DNA of 64,000 bases from Primula veris. Its lineage: Eukaryota; Streptophyta; Magnoliopsida; Ericales; Primulaceae. The stretch is taken from positions 15,535,566 through 15,599,565 of the forward strand of contig OY821743.1 of assembly GCA_963682055.1 (NCBI GenBank), in the 5' to 3' direction. Below are positions 10,124 to 22,960 of the stretch, piece after piece. Made by a program: the position numbers and the translations under genes. The notes under the pieces are model-generated. The model made no database searches and was not told where the DNA came from. It saw only the letters and a program-made list of their open reading frames with translations. Positions within the stretch are counted from its first letter, which is position 1. Every line of letters begins with the position of its first letter.

Positions 10124-12640
10124 AAAATTTACCGTAACAAATTTGAAGATCGGTATCCAATTAATTCTAATTGTTACTATGGGGTTGAGAAATACTGGCT
10201 TAGTAGTATCTGATTTATATATCAGGAGTTTTTGTTTTTTTCTTAAGCGAGAAATATCTTTGAACTTTCTCCTTGACTCCTTGTTGCGGGGACTTGAAAG
10301 ATGAAAAATAGTAGGGTGGGTCAATTAGACCGACTTAGTTTGGGTCCAGATCAGAATATTCCCAATAAAACATGGATATATAACTTATTAGCCATAATTT
10401 GTATTATGAGGTTGAAAAATATACATAATCTTATTTGTTGGGGATGTAACACATTATATTTTTTTTATATATTTTCAAAACTGTTTAAAAACGATTGTTG
10501 CATTTAATATTTACACTTGATGTGACAAATTTTTATTGGTTGTAGATGATTATTTACAGTAAGACTAGTTGTACTGCTGCAAATCATAATATATATCTAG
10601 CTGCCCATGTTATAAGATGGACCACTAGCTAATTTCAATTTAATAAAAATATAACTTGTGCCCCCGCGAGATACACACTAAGAGTATTAAATGTTATTAA
10701 ATATATCTCTTATCTTTTAATTATACCAATAATATGAAAATGATTTGATGTAGCATTAATTATATTTAATCTTGTAATTAAGGTAGTGGATTGTCATCAT
10801 TTCTATAATTTGCATTTATTATTCTACTACAATATTAGATATTGATAATCTAAATTCATTATATATATTTATTTTTCAATTATAAAGTAAAATGTTGTGT
10901 TTACATTTAATGTTTGTTATTCTATTGTGATTTCGGAGGTAAATAATTTTCAATTTCGCTTAAGCGGGGTTTTTATTTGGTTCACATAAAATATACTTAT
11001 AACTTTTTTATTATTTTTAATTAATATTTAATTTTAGGTTATTCTCAACTAGGCTTCTATAATTTTATTAATTTGGGTTTTTATTTGTTGTAAAATTAGT
11101 TTTAATTTACAAAATCATAATTTGTCTTTTATATAATAAGATATAAAAATTAAATTAATTGTAGAAAATGAATAATCTAACCGTCCATCTAATTTTTTTG
11201 GGTTGCTAATTTGAGGTCTAGATTAATTTCAAAATTAATTGATTAACCAAAATCTTCAATTCCAAATATACACTACACATAATCCTACTATAATTATAGC
11301 GATAGTTATTATACATTGTTAGATTAAATTCTATTATCAATGTAAATGATTATTTTCATATTAGATTTACTTTAACATGTGCTCCGAGTACACATGTTCT
11401 ACATGAATAACCTTAGAACCGGAAGAAAATATTCTTAACAAAATGTTATTCCTAAGTAAATGTTGATATATAAAAAAATACTTAAATAAATGTTTCGCAT
11501 AATATAAGGTATGTGTGTAGCTAATTTAACTAATTAACATAAATATTCAAGAGACAAATACATTTATCTATATAACAAGTCAAACACATAAATCCAAAAG
11601 AGTTGAAAAGTCACGAAACTAGCATATTCATAAATTTAAGAAAATTTAACTAAGTACATATGTATTGGAAAATTAAGTACATATATTTAGAAAGGTAGAA
11701 AGTCATCTAAAATTTTATCTAATTTTTTTTTTTGCATGTATAAATTTTAATGTAACGACATATATATAATTTTACACATTTATGTAATTTATTACTATAT
11801 TGAGGCAAATTTGTTAAAGCAGGACTATAAAAAATAATGCAATATTACAATATGCAGGTTATTCTTATTTTGAACTGGACCGAGTTGGAACCGATAATTT
11901 TTATTCTTATATGGAGTTTATTCCTATATAAAGTATTACTATAAAGAGGTTCTACTATGTATATATATTATTTATTTTTATAGTAATTAAAAATCAATTT
12001 TACCACACAAAAAAAACTCAATTAATAAAATATAGAACCATAGTTAAGTCTACGTTAAACTTAAATATTAATTAAAATAGTAATTTTTTATATTTTACTT
12101 GACGGGATATTGTCCCGTTTAACAAGGTGACCAAACAAAATAATAACGTAGTATATTATACAACTATTTGACATTAATATTATGAGGTAAAGAAACATTC
12201 AATAACAAAAAATAATTAATGTTTTTTATAAATTGATCCCACGTGGTGGCATGGGCAGCGACACTGAAGGTGGTATATTTATACTTATTGGATTATTTAT
12301 GCAACTTATTAAAAAGGTTGGAGAACAATGATGTAAAACTTATTTTCCGTTTTTACGAAAAGTGCAAATAAGGAGGTGCAATAGGGAATGGAAATATCAT
12401 TCCTCAAACTATCAATACAAAGAATAGCTCATTTTACGAAAAATGTTACTCTTCGCATAAGGGCAAATCAATGTAAAAACTACACAGGAAAAGGCATGGT
12501 ATGTAGGAAAAAAATATACACGTAAAATAATAGAAAGTAAGAAGCGACAAATGCGATCTTTTTAATAGGAAAAACGGGTTTGCAGATATTTACCATATGC
12601 CAAAATCAAATCAAATAATTATTTGTTTTATTTAGGCTGA
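10124..12640. other. AT-rich intergenic DNA with an old repeat copy
   Basis: At 10190-10345 the text (TATCTGATT..ATCAGGAGTTT, AACTTTCTCC, GGTCAATTAGACCGACTT) recurs in parts at 3110-3150 and 4140-4240, so this is a dispersed repeat. The rest to 12640 is AT-rich and shows no gene, RNA or clear element boundary. Confidence 0.45.
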
Positions 12641-12646
12641 TAAATA

Positions 12647-12685
12647 CTATAATGAAGGTATGGATATAGAGCATTTCCTAAGTTT
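12647..12685 (+). pseudogene. RDR1 C-terminal coding fragment in inverted orientation
   Basis: These 39 bases match the RDR1 coding strand (complement of 14319-14357) at 38 positions: a 20-bp block CTATAATGAAGGTATGGATA, one mismatch, and an 18-bp block AGAGCATTTCCTAAGTTT. In RDR1 the block encodes YNEGMDREHFLSF. A frame with tyrosine, NEGMD and EHFLSF is kept here on the plus strand. Flanking DNA shows at best weak similarity, so it is a short transposed or converted remnant lying opposite in orientation to the gene about 1.5 kb away. Confidence 0.7.
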
Positions 12686-12689
12686 TAAC

Positions 12690-14200
12690 GGCCTTGATTG
12701 TGTGATCCCAATAAATATACATTTTGAACTACAAAGCATGTTGAACCTACAAGTAAAAAAAGATACCGATCTGAATATTGAAGATTGTAATATTTCTTGT
12801 TAGTCTTGATCCACAATTTCCGTGGAAAATAGATTGTTCAACCAGTTAATCTTACCAACTTTAAACAAGTACGAGTAGTATTTTACATTCAAAAAACATC
12901 TAAAATTACTTATACGTACCAGTACCAAATAGTACTATACATTTTCATTTCCCATAAAACACTTATGTGCATACAACGAAACGAACTCATTAGCCAAACA
13001 GTGTTTTGGTATGTACATGTAGAAAAAGTAATAGGTACCTCTTCAAGAGCCAAGTTATCGGTAACCTGAATTTCTTCCCAATAGTTTTTTTTACCAGTGG
13101 AGTGAGTGCCCATAAAATCATAGGCTCATATTTACAAAATTAGTTACCACTTACCAGCACCCACTTTGGCCAGGTTTACTAAAAACAATTATATGAACCC
13201 GATACACTAAAAATTAGGATGTGTCGATCAATATTATTTTTTACTTTTAATTTTGAATTAGTTTTAGAATAGTTATACAATAGAACATTTGTAAATTAAT
13301 ACTCAGTAAATTAATAAACTCTTTAAAATAATATTTTTCTCCGGTTCCGACTTGGGCCAGTGTAAAATTATCAATTTCGATAAATTAATAAGATAATAAA
13401 TTTTTAAAAGATCTTTATATAAATATTTAGTTCCAAGAAATTAAATTATAAATTAATAATTATTTAAAATGGCAAGCATTACTGGAATGATTTAGTAAAA
13501 TATGAATCTATAGTCGTTTGATTCTTTTTAAAATTTAAATTTAATTATATTTTATTTATAACTTTTCTTATTGCGTCCAAAACCTATGGTGGTGTGTTTT
13601 TCAACTGCACCAAAAAATTATGAATAGTTACGTACGCAATTAAACAATGATGATGTTTAATGTACATGAAACTGATCATAGATATTTAATGTATCTAATG
13701 TCTATTTTTAGTTTGTTACACGGTTTAATATGTAACAAAATATATAAATTAGTAACTGAAATAGTGTATTTGATTTTAGTAACGAGTTTAACGAGTATTC
13801 TTAGTAAAGTAATTTATAATGATTTTATTTTATGAACCGAGTATATTTTTCGAATAGATAAAAACCTCTTTAAAATAATAATTATTAATTTAACGGTTAA
13901 TTAATCTCTCTCTAAATTAATAAAAAAATCACGCTCCCAACGTTATTAATTTACAGAGGTTTTACTGTATTTGAGTTTATTAATTAATAGGTGTTATATT
14001 TTTAATAGGTGACACACCCTAAAGAATAGTGAACGGCAGTGTTACTCCATATTTACATATAATGTACAAAAATACTTGAAACAAAAACTCAAAACACTCA
14101 AAACACAAAACGGTCACGTTTCAGAGCTAACTTCAATAAGTTTTTACTTACGGCACAGCATAAATATTTAATCACGAAACGAAACTAGTTTCCTCTACAA
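12690..14200. other. intergenic DNA downstream of RDR1
   Basis: AT-rich. A minus-strand ORF at 12910-13113 ends one block with an AAGAG|GTACCT donor-like site but has no recognisable domain. The 3' end of the RDR1 transcript should lie within the last few hundred bases before 14207; no single polyadenylation signal is decisive. Confidence 0.4.
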
Positions 14201-14206
14201 TTTTGA

Positions 14207-15049
14207 CTAAATGATACGCAATACTTCGTTAAATTCCCTCTGGAGTGAAGACATATGCCAACGCCTTCGGGCTTTGTCCTTCTTGATAAAGATGAGTTTG
14301 TCGTATACGCACCATGGGAAACTTAGGAAATGCTCTCTATCCATACCTTCATTATAGCGACCCCAATACGTATGATGGTAAGTTACATGGTACCAAGCCG
14401 ATGCTTTCGCATATACATCATCATGTATCTCTTCGTCTTCACTGTAGCTCTTTCGATTGAACAGTGCTCTAGCTTCCTTTCTCAAAGACTTCACAGCCAA
14501 TCCAACAGCATCCGCATCTTTTCTCCTATCAAAGGTTTTCGACATTCTCATGATACTTCCACTGAGCATCTCAGCTTCTGTTTCTATACCATAGTAATCC
14601 ATTAAATTTCCCAATTTAAAGTCGTAGTTGTTTTTGTAATAGAAGGCATCATCCAAATAATCCTCAAAACCTTCGACTTCCAAATCGGGATCGTAAGATT
14701 TTATCGCCATTTCTCTTGTAAAAAAAGATTTAGTAGCTGAGCTTGGATCATGTGGAGAAATTTCTTTCACCATCCGGAAAAGTTTTCCAATTACACGGGT
14801 TGATACGTAAGTTTGTTTGTCGGATTTTTCCATAAAGTCCGGATATTCTTTGACTCGTAATTCAGAAGGTATCTCGGCTGGAACACCTGTTTTTGGGAAA
14901 TCAACTGCAATGGAAAATAATTTTGCAAGTTCGAGACAAGGTTGGCTTAATGCTTTTTGAGGTTCCTTATCGGCAAAAGCTGTGTGGGCATTTGAAATGA
15001 CACCTAAACTGTCGTTGAGGATGTAATTAGTGAAATATTCTTCAACTTC
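14207..15049 (-). CDS. RDR1: RDR1 exon 4 (residues 847-1126 and stop)
   Basis: Starts after TTCTATCAG with EVEEYFTNYILNDSLG and carries the conserved helical C-terminal part (AVDFPKTGVPAEIP, GFEDYLDDAFYYKNNYD, SWYHVTYHHTYWG replaced here by AWYHVTYHHTYWG, FPWCVYDKL), ending EVLRII and TAG at 14207-14209. Confidence 0.95.
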   Translation of the reverse strand, partial: EVEEYFTNYILNDSLGVISNAHTAFADKEPQKALSQPCLELAKLFSIAVDFPKTGVPAEIPSELRVKEYPDFMEKSDKQTYVSTRVIGKLFRMVKEISPHDPSSATKSFFTREMAIKSYDPDLEVEGFEDYLDDAFYYKNNYDFKLGNLMDYYGIETEAEMLSGSIMRMSKTFDRRKDADAVGLAVKSLRKEARALFNRKSYSEDEEIHDDVYAKASAWYHVTYHHTYWGRYNEGMDREHFLSFPWCVYDKLIFIKKDKARRRWHMSSLQREFNEVLRII

Positions 15050-18000
15050 CTGATAGAAGCAGACAAAATTTATAAATGTTAAGCAATTATATGATACTGG
15101 TCTATGCAATTTCAAAAGAAAACGCTATAACAAGTCTTCAATAATGTATGTGGAATGTTCATATACGCAAAAGACGTACAAAAGTAAGATAAAAGTAATG
15201 GGGAACTCGATGCCTAATCTTTTTTGTGATCTCTGATAGTACCCATAAAGGTAAGCATCAAAAAATAAAATAAAATAAAATAAAGTATCATATATGAAAC
15301 GATTATATCCCCAAATTAACAAATAAACCGGACGCTTAGCACTACTGACAACAATGGTGCATCATCAAACCATCCACGTCATATGTTATGCACTTGTAGT
15401 ACATTTTATAAATTATTAAAAAGTAATAAAGGAATCATATGCCTCCCCCGTTGGTACAATTATAAATGTTAACACATTCAAAGCTCCAACAATCGTTAAA
15501 AAGCAAAACATTTTCCCCAAAACCCCAGAATTCCCACTGCATTTCACAAAATGTACCCCGGAAAGGTATAAGGCTACACTGAAAGTGTGATCGACACCAA
15601 TACAAGTACCTTATATTTGTTTCCCAAACCTAGCACTTGAAACTCATTGTTTTCAAGTCGGCAGTTCACATGTAAATTTATTGAGGGGGGAAAACCCGTG
15701 ACACTGTCACTGTCTATACTTGAAACCTAGCTGTCCATGTTAAAACGCAAAAATGCTAAGAGACAATTTTCAGCTCAAACCTTGAAAGTATATCTTCAGT
15801 CATGCTAGTTGGTGCGGTTTTAATCTAAAAGATGGGAAGAAAACCTTAATTTGCACAGATGTAAAGAAAATCAGCAATTCGTATACATTTTAGGTTTCTA
15901 AAGTAACCTTTTCTAAAATTAGAAGTTAAAAAAAACTCTTATTGATTGTTCCTAACACAAAGAAGTAACTGCCGAAAAATTGTCTACAGTTGAAATAGTG
16001 GGGTGTACTACTAGTTGACAATGGGAACAGAATATGTGAACCAATTTCAGGCATTAATCCAAATTCAGCACTATGATAAGAAGTGCTTCAGACAATTCAT
16101 AACTTATCATTTAATTAAAAATAAATTTATTATTACTCAAATAGTCAAATTCCAAAGGTTGGGAATGAGATCACCTCCATTGTAACGACATGGTCCAATA
16201 CCGTAGATGGAGCTGGAGTATAATCCATTGGCTCTATTTGACGCCGCGGGATCAGATCTTCATCCCAAGAGACAAAGTATATATCACCGTCTAAATCACT
16301 TCCTGAGCATTCGTTTGGATGAGGTCTGTCATCAGAGTGTTTTACAGTTAGACCCCACCTATGCAAAAGAACCTCGGAAACTGATGTTCCATAAGGTAAT
16401 ATTAAATGTAAACTTAAACTAAGATAGAAATTTTACTTTTAAATAGTTTGAAATTTTGAAAACGTACTCATCTGTTCCAGTTCGTTTGGCATTATAAAAG
16501 TAAGATGTCAGATGGCCCACTAAATTTATTTTACTTTTTTGTTGGACTTTCGACTTTGCCACTGCATGCGAAGTGTTTTTTAAACGAGTTCGATGTTAGA
16601 GAATAAAATCAGAAATGGAAATTAACTTAAATACTATTTTAAATTTAGAAAATTGTAAGTAGCATTAAGGGAGAGAATGTCATCAGATATCAAAAAATGA
16701 AATTAATAATGAATGTTCAAAAATTTCTCATCATATCATTCTACTTTGACAACAATAACTAATGGCAGTGAACAAAAAACAAAAAAAACTTGTAGAGTAA
16801 TAAAAAACAAGATAAGGTTTCCAACCTCTTTCCTTTCTGGGGGAAAACAACACAATCGACCATATGGTGCAAAGCTGGTACATCGACTGCCATCAAAACA
16901 CGCACATCACCAGGATGTAAGCATGGATTTTTAGCAACAAGAACTATTCCTTTGACAATAAATCTACGATATTCTCCGTTGTTATTGGGTAAACAAAAAG
17001 AACTATCACCCAACTTCCTATGTGAAGATCGACCAGAAATTTGCACAAACACTTGCCCATAAACCAAGGTTTTCGTCTCATCTAGACACCCCATCAATTG
17101 TCTCGCCTCTGGGATAAATATCCTGGTTTTTGTTCGCATTTCCAACAACTTGGTTGCCCGAAATGTCCGCAACATCATCGACAAAAAAGGTTCCGTGTCG
17201 GGCTTATACCCACATAAAAGCATTTCCTTAAGAATGTTGGTATTCTCTCCAGGGGCCATTAACTCCAGTGCCTCTTGTGCCATTAATGGATCGGTTAATA
17301 TTGAATCCAGTTGCTTTAATGCATCTTTTTGCTTAATCTCGAAAACACAATCATTAACATCGAGGGTAGATAATAAACTAATGATTTGACGGTTTAAGAA
17401 ACATGGTTGATATTTGCTCCAACCCAGAACATCCAGTTTTTCGTTCTCAGATTCATATTTGCACATGCTTTTTCTCAACGACAATTTCATTGACGAAGTG
17501 GGATCAATAGCTACAACCCCTTTATATCCACCATAGCGAATTTGAAATGCAGACGGAGTACATCTTTTAAGGTCACATTTTTTAGCCACTTTATGAGCAA
17601 AGTCGGCAGATATTTTACCAATCCCATCGGAGAAAGTATATTCTATCCCATCTGTTACGACCTTTATATCATGGATAATCTCAATCTCGTGACGACTAAC
17701 ACTTAATGTTTCGGTGGATGATCCAAAAGATTGACCGAGCCTAGCAGCATATTTTGCAACATTTTTTATCTCGGAGAAATCACCCATCCACTCTCTAATA
17801 TCAGCAGCAGTCAGTCCAGGCGTTGAGGCAAACATCCAAGCCGAATTTTCTCGTAACTGACTCGACGAGAAAGCAAGAAACTCAAACTTTTTGTCCACAA
17901 TATCAATACCATCTCTGAGAATGGAAAGTATTCTTTTATATATACCGGTTCTCGTTTCCACAGAAGCTATACGCGTTGATAAATTGGTGGATTGCATTTT

Positions 18001-20481
18001 ATTTAACTCTTCGTCTACAAAAGAAACTCGGAGGAAATTATCAATATATTTGCTGTAATGGCGTATTACACGATTAGACATATTAATCTCTGGGCCAAAA
18101 AAATATACTCTCGTCGGGGTTATCAGAACCCTACGTACGTAAACCAATCCATTATCTAGAGAGATAGAAGGTGAACGTGGAAGACGTTTCGAGATCAGGT
18201 ATTTTTTATATTGCTCGGTTAGCCACTTTACTGGATCATAGCAACACTCTTTTAAAGTGTTCAGTTTTTCCAAAGAATGTTCAATAAGAGCAATATCAAT
18301 CTTTTGAGGATCAAGTAAAGAGAAAAAGTTTCTATCCAATGATGGTCCTGGAAGCCAACCCTCCTGAACCAGCATAGATAACTTAAAAAGTATTCTATAT
18401 GGAAGTTGAACTCCTGAGGGTGGACCGACAATGGGAACGAGGCATAGGTTGTGAGAAAAGGGGAAACCATTTTCTAAAATAAACGGTCCTCGTTTTTCTT
18501 TATAATTATCAAAATAGTTGGCAAAATTTGGAGGTGAAGCACTAAGTGGAAGTTTCAAACATAATCCAGAGGACTGGCCAAGGCAATACGACGGGGTGAA
18601 ATCTGTGGCCCTGATCCATTGTTCATCAGGTGTTTCCTTGAAAAAGCTGAATGCTGATTCTTCATATTTCTGGTAGATCCGAGGAGCACCATACAACTAC
18701 GGAAAAAAGATAAAGTTAGCAAATTGAATATAACTGTCTACATAAACTTAAGACAAATGGAAAATAGTACATATTCCCGCAGCAAGTATTGGATTAAAAG
18801 AGAGAAGTGAGTTTGGAATAAAGATACATTGATAACAAATGGAATAGAACATATTCCCGCACCAAATGTTGGATTGAGAGAGATAAGCAAGTTTGGGATT
18901 AAGATACATTGATAATATTTAATAGACTCGTAACACCCTTGTAACATCCAATATAGATAATATTCACATCATTTAAGTATTGAGCACTATTATTGAGGCT
19001 AACTTCTTGTAGTTACAAGAAATCAGTCTTAGTCAGAACTTTAGTCCGCTAAAAAGCATATATATGTACCAAAGATATATAGTAACTTCAAATTTTTAAC
19101 ATTGACTATAAACCCACACTGCAATACAAACATACAAAAATAGAGGAATATACATATAAGCAATAAGAAACCATGTATTATTGGTGGAGTTTAACACACA
19201 CACACACACTAAATCTTGAAGAGTTTTTAATGCTGTTTTTCTTGTAATTAAGTATTAAAAATGTAGTAAGTGGTAATTTCCCCAGAAGTTAACATTGCTA
19301 GCCGGTATGCACCTCCTTCTTGACAAAATAGTTTGGTTACTGATGAATGAAATTAAGTTTTAGCAATATCTACGTTGTATTAATATAAGAACTGATTTCA
19401 CCTTACTATAGGGCATTGCCCTCACTTATGAGACAAATGTGTGAACCTAAAGCATGATTATTTGACCTCAGTTCTAGTAGGAAAACATTTTTACTTCAAA
19501 CATTTTTAAATTCAAATGTTGTTCCAACCCAGTTTAGACATAAGGGATATATTAGTTATTATCAGTCAGCTTAAAGTGCAAAATGCAGAAGTCTATGAAC
19601 AACAGGCTCGTCCAGAAGCTACCCAGAGATCAAATTATGTCTTACAAAAACAAACAAGAAACATTAAGGCTTTACTGAACAAAAACAATGAAGGGAGCAG
19701 CATGAGCCTTACAGTTCATAAAATTGTAGGCCAATGGATTTTCATTTATACTTCATATTAGCCTTGTTTGGTTATTAGCTCGGCTGTATGCTTCTTTACT
19801 TGAAAGCTTGACTGATTGACCAGCTTAACAGTAAGCTGGTTGAACCTAGCATTTTTTTCGAACTAAAAACCCAGCTTACTTGCTTAAAAGCTGCAGCCAG
19901 ACAACATATGGGCAATAGTGGCCTGAAAGAAAACAAATAGAAAAAAGAGTATTGTCACCGCTAACCTGAATAAGCAAAAACTTCTCAGTTAGACCATGTG
20001 GTCGACGGAGCTCAGTCCCCAAAATGTTCTCGTAGGAAAGCTCAAGCTTGTAAAAAACAGACTGATGTTCGAGGAGAAAATACATTTTTCTCATTTTAAA
20101 ACCAAATTTCACCGAAACATCTGATTTTTTCCAGAGAACTGAAAACTTATCATTAGAAACTTGACATCCACTATACAAAGCGACTTTTTCCACGTCACAG
20201 GCGTAAACTTTTGGCTTTTGTACGATATCTGTGTCTGATAGATAAGCCTTCAAATAAGATCGTCCAAACCATAGTCGTCGGCTAGCTAATTCAATAATAT
20301 GATCGGCACTATCAGAATTAGTAAATTGCACTTTGGCATATGCCCTTGTTCCACCTTTCTTTGGTTGTTTCACTTCTAAAGCATAAACTGTTCCTTTTCC
20401 TGTAATTCCCTCTAGAAATTCCTTTATATTTTCTGCTTCAATTAGACCAGGAAACCCATAAACCTGAATTGTTTTCCCCAT
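14207..20481 (-). CDS. RDR1: RNA-dependent RNA polymerase 1 (RDR1), four coding exons
   Basis: This enzyme copies single-stranded RNA into double-stranded RNA, which Dicer-like proteins cut into small RNAs; plant RDR1 acts in antiviral silencing and is usually salicylic-acid responsive. Exons are 20481-19966, 18696-16826, 16325-16175 and 15049-14207; all junctions are GT..AG and stay in frame, giving 1126 residues, the usual length of the family. An RRM-like N-terminus (MGKTIQVYGFP, residues 1 to about 90) precedes the polymerase domain with FSDGIGKIS, QIRYGGYKGVV, the CSGSDLDGD catalytic motif (aspartates at 806, 808 and 810) and AVDFPKTGVPAEIP. The start is ATG at 20481; the frame extends nine bases further up but only from TTG. 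The N-terminus and DLDGD fit RDR1 rather than RDR2 or RDR6. No frameshift or premature stop is seen. Confidence 0.95.
15050..16174 (-). other. RDR1 intron 3
   Basis: 1125 bp, GTGATC..ATCAG. No repeat or gene recognised inside. Confidence 0.85.
16175..16325 (-). CDS. RDR1: RDR1 exon 3 with the DLDGD catalytic motif
   Basis: Starts after GATGACAG and completes the split Arg codon, then reads PHPNECSGSDLDGDIYFVSW and onward to VTME, ending at ATGGAG|GTGATC. The aspartates of DLDGD coordinate catalytic metal in this family. 151 bp. Confidence 0.95.
16826..18696 (-). CDS. RDR1: RDR1 exon 2 (residues 173 to first two bases of codon 796)
   Basis: Starts after TTTTTTCCGTAG with LYGAPRIYQKYE and ends PQKGKR at an AAAGAG|GTTGG donor after two bases of the Arg codon. 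It holds most of the RdRP domain: WMFASTPGLTAADIREWM, FSDGIGKISADFAHKVAKKC, YGGYKGVVAIDP, VQISGRSS and NPCLHPGDVR. The 1871-bp exon is open throughout. Confidence 0.95.
18697..19965 (-). other. RDR1 intron 1 with tandem duplication and MITE
   Basis: 1269 bp, GTTAGC..CCGTAG. It contains two adjacent about-80-bp copies (18753-18834 and 18835-18914, both with CATATTCCCGCA and ending AAGATACATTGATA), a CA microsatellite at 19197-19209 and a small MITE at 19761-19905. The plus-strand ORF at 19516-19761 looks fortuitous. Confidence 0.8.
19761..19905. mobile_element. small MITE (GCCTTGTTTGG family) in RDR1 intron 1
   Basis: Left end GCCTTGTTTGGTTATTAGCT and right end AAAAGCTGCAGCCAGACAAC form imperfect inverted repeats, with AGCTTACTTGCTTAAAAGCT just inside the right end. 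The 145-bp core has no ORF. CATAT occurs on both sides. The same termini bound the insertion in the ASADH intron at 35948-36315. Confidence 0.5.
19966..20481 (-). CDS. RDR1: RDR1 exon 1 (residues 1-172)
   Basis: Encodes MGKTIQVYGFPGLIEAENIK and onward, the RRM-like N-terminal domain typical of RDR1, ending HGLTEKFLLIQ. Its donor is CAG|GTTAG and it ends in phase 0. Thirteen bases before the ATG lies CTGCAG, a plausible acceptor for a leader intron. Confidence 0.92.
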
Positions 20482-22827
20482 CCAAACCAATCACCTGCAG
20501 TTCCATGAATTAAATATTAATTTGGCATAAATTTTGATCAGGAAAATCATTGAAAGCTTATCAAAAAAAGCATTAACTTAAACATTTGATGAAACTAAAT
20601 GCAATACAACATGTTTCACACCCAGAAAATAGAAAAGGTTGTACAAAAGGAAAAACAAAGCTGAAAATCCGTAAAGCTACCAATTGTATAATAGATAAAA
20701 AGGAAAAAACAAAGTGGCAGCATAAGAATAATCCCTCAACTAACAACACTAAAATCTGCTATGTGAGAAATTTGTCTTAAGGTTCAGTAACCAACTTATA
20801 GACAAAAAAAAAATTCCACTTCTGCAGACGGCATATGAATATCATCTATCAAAAGGTGTCCGTTAGTGAAAAAAAATGATACCACTTTAAATACTACTGT
20901 AGTCACTCTACAGTGCACAATCTACAATAATAGATAAGGATAAAATGATACCTTTGTCATGATTACAATAAGACATCCAATCAAGTCAAATAAACTAAGA
21001 TTGGGTGGAATTGATTTAGTCATTTTTGATATGATAATTGTTCTGTTAATTACCAGGAATTTTGAGATTTGGCCGGCTATTTCAATACTTCAAACGCTAC
21101 GTATCATGGGATTTATTCTTTAATCTCTCCTACATTGTAAATACATCCGGTACCTCCTACATTCGAGAAATAGATAAAATCTTCCTTTAATTTTAGTAAA
21201 CATACTATTTTTTCAAAACTTTATTGTATACTTTAAAAGTGTTGCCATGAAATAAAAGTCCCCATTCCATTTATGGATCACAAGTTGATAAACAAAAAAT
21301 AGCATGCCAGCATAAAACAATAATCACCACCCGCAAGAGCAAATTATACAATGTATTACTTCTTTTTGGCAAGAATGTACAACCAAAACAAAAACTTAGT
21401 AAATCAACTTTTGCAATTTCGTTTTAGTGAAATTATTCCCTCAAAGTAACTACCCTACTTAACAATTAACCACTAATAACATTGTAGCCTTATCTGCTTA
21501 GGGAAATATATGGAGTTATAAATACCTGCCCCGTTTAATATATTTATTTACTAATAGAGACGTAACAAAATAAGTAATTTATTAGACGTACTTCTCAGGA
21601 AGCATGTGTGCTGATTGAAGATAAATATATGAGTCATCGTATTTATTCTAAATGCATATGAGTTAGACCTATATCAAACAAAAGGAGATGCTCTCGGATA
21701 GGAATGTAAACAAACATAGACAGGAGCGATTTATTAAGGTTGAAAGCCAAGCAAATGTTAACTTCTATAATTTTCATGATTAAAAGTATAGAACAAAACT
21801 GCTTAGGTAAGAGCTCTGTTTATGCCCTATTAGTTTCTTGATTAACACTATAAAGCCCTAATTTTGTGATCCGGGCAATATCTAACGAAGCTGGGCTCAG
21901 CCTGTCAAAATCCCTACTTTCATATTCATTATTCGTACTTGAATTTAATTCTGCATACAATTGTCTTAAAGGTTTATTACTCTGACGGCTTTCGGATGTA
22001 CAGAAATTGATGAAGAATCTTAAAGGTTGCTATCAAACGCTGCATAACAAACAATGATACATTTTCCAAACAAAAAGTGCAGACACCTAGCGGGAAAGTC
22101 ATGTGAACAAACAATCCGTTAAAAGGAAAATCCACATTTAGGATCTGGTGTATAGATGTTTTAATCAAAATAGACTAATTTTATTAGTTCTTAAAGAATA
22201 CCTTTTCAGTTAAGATGAAAAAACATAACTTTAAGTAATAATCCCTACTTTTAAAGTACCATTTATGCATTTAATAAAAAGTGAAAACATGGAGTATATA
22301 TTTTAGCATACTGCTAAATTTATAATATTGTAGATCATCAAGAACAAGTTAATATATTTTGCAAATGTATCAAGAATTACATTTTCTGGGTCTGCCAAAA
22401 TTATTACATACTCAAAGGTAAAATTGAAAATAGTAAAATTACTTCACTTGCTTGTGTATGCAAAACAAGATAACAAGTTCTTTATCACTCTCAAATTTTC
22501 TTTAGAAAAATGACAAATCAAGATACTTACTATTTACTAAACCTAATATAATTTCTGAAAGTACCCAAAAAAGTAAAAACTGAAAAATTACACACTTACT
22601 AATCCTGTTTACCAAACAAGCCTTAGAAGACAAATCACATTTTATGTCAAGTTCAAAATATAAAATTCCATTGAAAAAAAGAAAGAAAATATTAAAACAA
22701 GTTACTCAAATAGTGTGTTAAAAAAATCATTCACCGACTATATAGTACTTAGGCTAATTTTGATATCATCAACTATAAAAAAGAAAAGGATTTAATTTAA
22801 TGCAAGTGAGGAGATAGAGAATCTCAC
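20482..22827 (-). other. probable RDR1 5' leader intron and short leader exon
   Basis: A good acceptor (CTGCAG, 20495-20500) lies 13 bases upstream of the RDR1 ATG. A good donor (CTTCTG|GTGAGAT) on the minus strand lies at 22827/22828. Together they would define a 2333-bp leader intron. The interval is otherwise AT-rich and contains no convincing coding sequence; near 22608 ACCAAACAAGCCTTAG resembles the MITE terminus above. Confidence 0.4.
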
Positions 22828-22960
22828 CAGAAGACGAAGCTTTGCTTATTCCTTTTTACAATGAAGTGAAAGTGAAGCGATGGAATATTAATAGTAACAA
22901 TAGATTTTATTTACTAAATAAAGTAGTACTATTACTATAATAATAATTTCGCATTACCTA
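22828..22960 (-). promoter_or_regulatory. candidate RDR1 first leader exon and promoter
   Basis: Minus-strand sequence before the putative donor is CT-richer (TCCATCGCTTCACTTTCACT) and is preceded by TTTATTTAGTAAATAAA, a possible TATA region. Start-site placement is inference only. Confidence 0.3.

Noticed and set aside
20479..20490. RDR1 start nine bases upstream of the chosen ATG
   Set aside because: The upstream codon is TTG, and the family N-terminus begins MGKTIQVYGFP at 20481.
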